A DNA stretch of 31,832 nt from Gracilariopsis chorda (taxonomy: Eukaryota; Rhodophyta; Florideophyceae; Gracilariales; Gracilariaceae). Under the pieces are notes generated by a model. That model saw nothing but the letters and a program-made list of their open reading frames with translations. It did no database searches and was not told the origin of the DNA. Both the position numbers and the translations under genes were made by a program. Below are positions 29,638-31,832 of this stretch, in pieces. The stretch's first letter is position 1; each line of letters begins with the position of its first letter. The DNA lies in the NCBI GenBank assembly GCA_003194525.1, contig NBIV01000537.1:1-31832 (forward strand), given 5' to 3'.

Positions 29638-30416
29638 TCAATCTTCGCCACCCTCAAACGCGCTGGGGTTGGATGTGGGCATTGTGCGTGCGGACAGACG
29701 GCTGCGTTTGCAGGGACGTTCCGTCATTGGCGAAGACCGAGGTAGAGAGGGCACGGACGCCAACGTGCCGAGGGCCTGTGGAGGCCGCTGTTCAGGGGCG
29801 TATTGGAGGGTAGGAGCACGCTGAGACGTGCGGCCGGCCGGATGCACAGGCGCCACGGGTGGTATGGGGTTAACTGTCGCGGGGGGTAGGGGCTCCATTG
29901 CCCGACTGTGGGCAGGACGTGACTCGAGTTAAGCCCTCTCCGTCAGCAAAGGTTAGATTGACGGTGCAGCTGGAGTGAAAGTTGAAGGTGTCTGTGTGTA
30001 AGGAAACGAAGAAAGAAGAACTTGTTTGTCAGCAGCTGGCAAAAGGGAGGTAGAAAGGGGGTGGGCGGAGGGATTGGTGAGCCATTGAACATACAATAGT
30101 TTTGAACATAAGTCTGCACGCCCGTTACTTGAAGTTGAGCAGGCTCACCATTGGGGTGGTCATTATGAGAGACCACTGGCGGCAGATTGCTCGGGCCTGG
30201 CGCCGTTTTGTTCGTCAGGTTCTGCGGAGGGTGCTGCGGAGGGTGCTGCGGAGGGTGCTGCGGAGTGTGTGGAGGAGAGAGCGGCGAACGGAGCTGTAAA
30301 GGGTGATGCAGAGGGTGCTGCAGCGGGAGCGGGAGCCGCGGCGGGAGCTGCGGGGGGTGCTTTGGAGAAGGCTGATTATTACGTGAACCGTGGGGGCCGG
30401 GGGGAGTCACGTTCAT
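29638..30416 (-). pseudogene. Repeat gene B, right-hand copy, exon 2 frameshifted
   Basis: Exon 1 at 30416-30095 and intron at 30094-29992 are as in the array. Exon 2 (29991-29638) has an extra G in the run at 29881-29886, so the spliced frame breaks. The G-run makes a sequencing error possible. Confidence 0.5.
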
Positions 30417-31663
30417 TTGTGGGTGCCAAAGGTTGAGCCGTTATTTCTGTTTTTGGACGATGGAGGTGCAAGCGGAGTTGGTAATGGGAAGGGTCACAGG
30501 TTCTGCCTTTTTCGTTTTCGAAGAGAGGTGGGGCGGCGAAACAGAGCGGTGCCGACGCGCGCTCCCTTAAGTACGGAAGCTGGTGGTGCGAAGGTAGGTG
30601 GGCGCACGTGCGGATGCTGTTTTTTCGCGTTAGTTTGGGTGCAGTACCGGAGCACGTGGCGGGGGGTGCGCTGTCCGCGGCGCGTTTGTGCCGCGTCCAG
30701 AGAGCGTGCGTATAACGCGTGCGAACGGCTCGCTGGAGGGGGGGGGGGGGGGAGAGAGTGTCGGTGACGGGGTGTAACTTTTTGAATGGACGGGCGGGCT
30801 TTTCCCTCCTCCAACACTTATTTCTGCTGCGTATGTGACAGCGTCGGTTTCGTACCGGCACTGTCCTTGGCGCGGCTGCCCTCAAGGCGGCGTTTTGACC
30901 GCTTTTCGAGCCGGCTGAAAAAGAAAAATGTGATCGCTGCCAGCTGGCGGGAGAAAGTGACGGCGATTGAAATGCCAAACGGCTCTGTGTTCGATTTCAC
31001 CTGTGTGTCAGCGCTTTTGGTCGGGTATTGCTGATTATCGACAACGAAGGTAGCCGCATCGATCGCGCCTGTTCGGTGCATTCTCCCGAAACATGTAGAT
31101 ACCACGGATTTTGCGCTTTCGGCAATCTCCCTCCGGCAGCCTTGCTTCGGCCGTACCGCGCTTGTGATGCACCTACGTAGAGATTACAAGACGCGCTGTC
31201 TCAAGATTCACGTGACACCCTGCGGTCGATCTCTCAACGCACAACGTGCCAGGTGGTGGGTTGAGAGGTAGTACCTTGCCACGCACCAACATCACACCCG
31301 TCGCATTGCTCCCGTGACCGATATTCACCCTGGCCATCATTGGTAAATGCCGAACGCTCCAACTCAGCGCGCTCACGTACAATCCGTTTCCGCACCAAAT
31401 GTACTCCGAAAATGGTAACACTTTCTACTTCAATGCAGACACGTAGTCCTTCAAGGACGTATGGTTCCTTCCCAACTTGCTCTCGCATTCAAGCTACCTC
31501 GCCTTCATGTTTGTGTCTGCTGTGTCGTTTCCGACACTAAAAGAGAGTGTCCGAGCCCTCGCCACTCACTCTCGGCCCTTCAAACATGTTAACATGTACT
31601 TGCTACTAGTGGCGAACTGTTCTAACCCACAATGAAGAAATTAGAGAACGGAATGTTTACATT

Positions 31664-31685
31664 AAACAGGAGTACGCTCCTGTTT
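31664..31685. other. 9-bp hairpin 3' of gene A (right-hand copy)
   Basis: Identical to 3009-3030, so it is conserved at the independent locus too. Confidence 0.7.
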
Positions 31686-31762
31686 ACTTTCAACGCAAAA
31701 AACAACTATACACACAAGACACACACACACACACATGAACAAAACATGCAAAAGTGAAAGTG

Positions 31763-31832
31763 TCAACACGGTTCTCCCACTACAAGGACTCCAAGTACTC
31801 TAGATGCCTTTCTCTTCATATTAGCCTTAGTG
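31763..31832 (-). CDS. Repeat gene A, C-terminal tip, truncated by the window end
   Basis: Last ~23 codons of gene A (KANMKRKASRVLGVL..., TGA at 31763). The zinc finger itself lies beyond the window. Confidence 0.4.
   Translation of the reverse strand, partial: TKANMKRKASRVLGVLVVGEPC

Larger units (their letters stand above)
28760..31832. repeat. Right-hand copy of element E, same orientation, cut by the window end
   Basis: Starts at gacaagcg, the base equivalent to unit position 102, and is colinear with unit 1 to position 3173. The preceding flank is unrelated to DUF3326 or to the unit end. It differs from the array units by scattered indels, such as cgcgcatgcg for cgcgcacatgcg, an extra G in gene B exon 2, and a gt insertion in tgctgtgtcg. 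It could be a lone copy or the start of another array. Confidence 0.95.

Noticed and set aside
1..31832. CRISPR array, rDNA unit or telomere repeat as an explanation for the repetition
   Set aside because: The unit is 5.6 kb without spacers, no rRNA-like sequence was recognised, and no short telomeric motif is repeated.

Overview
The window reads as nuclear DNA of a eukaryote. The recognisable proteins are eukaryotic housekeeping types: an Mtr4-type exosome helicase, a two-RRM hnRNP, complex I NDUFA13, an HMG box, a PGM2-type phosphomutase and valyl-tRNA synthetase. One repeat gene has a plausible GT-AG intron, and there is no operon structure. A DUF3326 gene, a family I know mainly from cyanobacteria and photosynthetic eukaryotes, points to an alga. 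The short, tightly packed, intronless gene remains would fit an intron-poor alga such as a red alga; that placement is inference. I see no rRNA, tRNA, CRISPR or telomere repeats.

Layout. (1) 1-16830 holds three head-to-tail copies of a 5.6 kb unit (5611, 5604 and 5615 bp), nearly identical; the array is open at the left window edge. (2) 16831-16931 is the first 101 bp of a fourth copy, which runs without a break into the rest of a DUF3326 gene. (3) 16932-28759 is an 11.8 kb single-copy island, visibly less GC-rich, with at least seven decayed genes: DUF3326 (-), an NDUFA13-like fragment (-), MTR4 (+), two-RRM hnRNP (+), HMG-box-like (-), PGM2 (+) and ValRS C-terminus (-). One 134-codon ORF (24106-24510, -) is intact. 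(4) 28760-31832 is a further copy of the unit in the same orientation, lacking the DUF3326 piece and cut by the window end.

The repeat unit. Each unit starts with the last ~100 bp of the DUF3326 gene, followed by element 'E' (from unit base 102). On the minus strand E carries a proline-rich spliced gene (B), an in-frame continuation after a conserved TGA (C), a possible small spliced gene (D) and a proline-rich gene ending in a Cys-rich zinc finger resembling the zf-4CXXC_R1 domain of CDCA7 (A). On the plus strand lies a dead Ty3/gypsy-type integrase remnant. E begins at exactly the same base at both independent loci, so its left end looks real. The array is best explained by tandem amplification that started at that end and ran out of E into the neighbouring DUF3326 gene.

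Caveats. Most units differ by single-base indels. Unit 1 between about 3170 and 4400 is dense with them and is probably a low-accuracy stretch. Family calls rest on motifs read by eye; no database search was possible.
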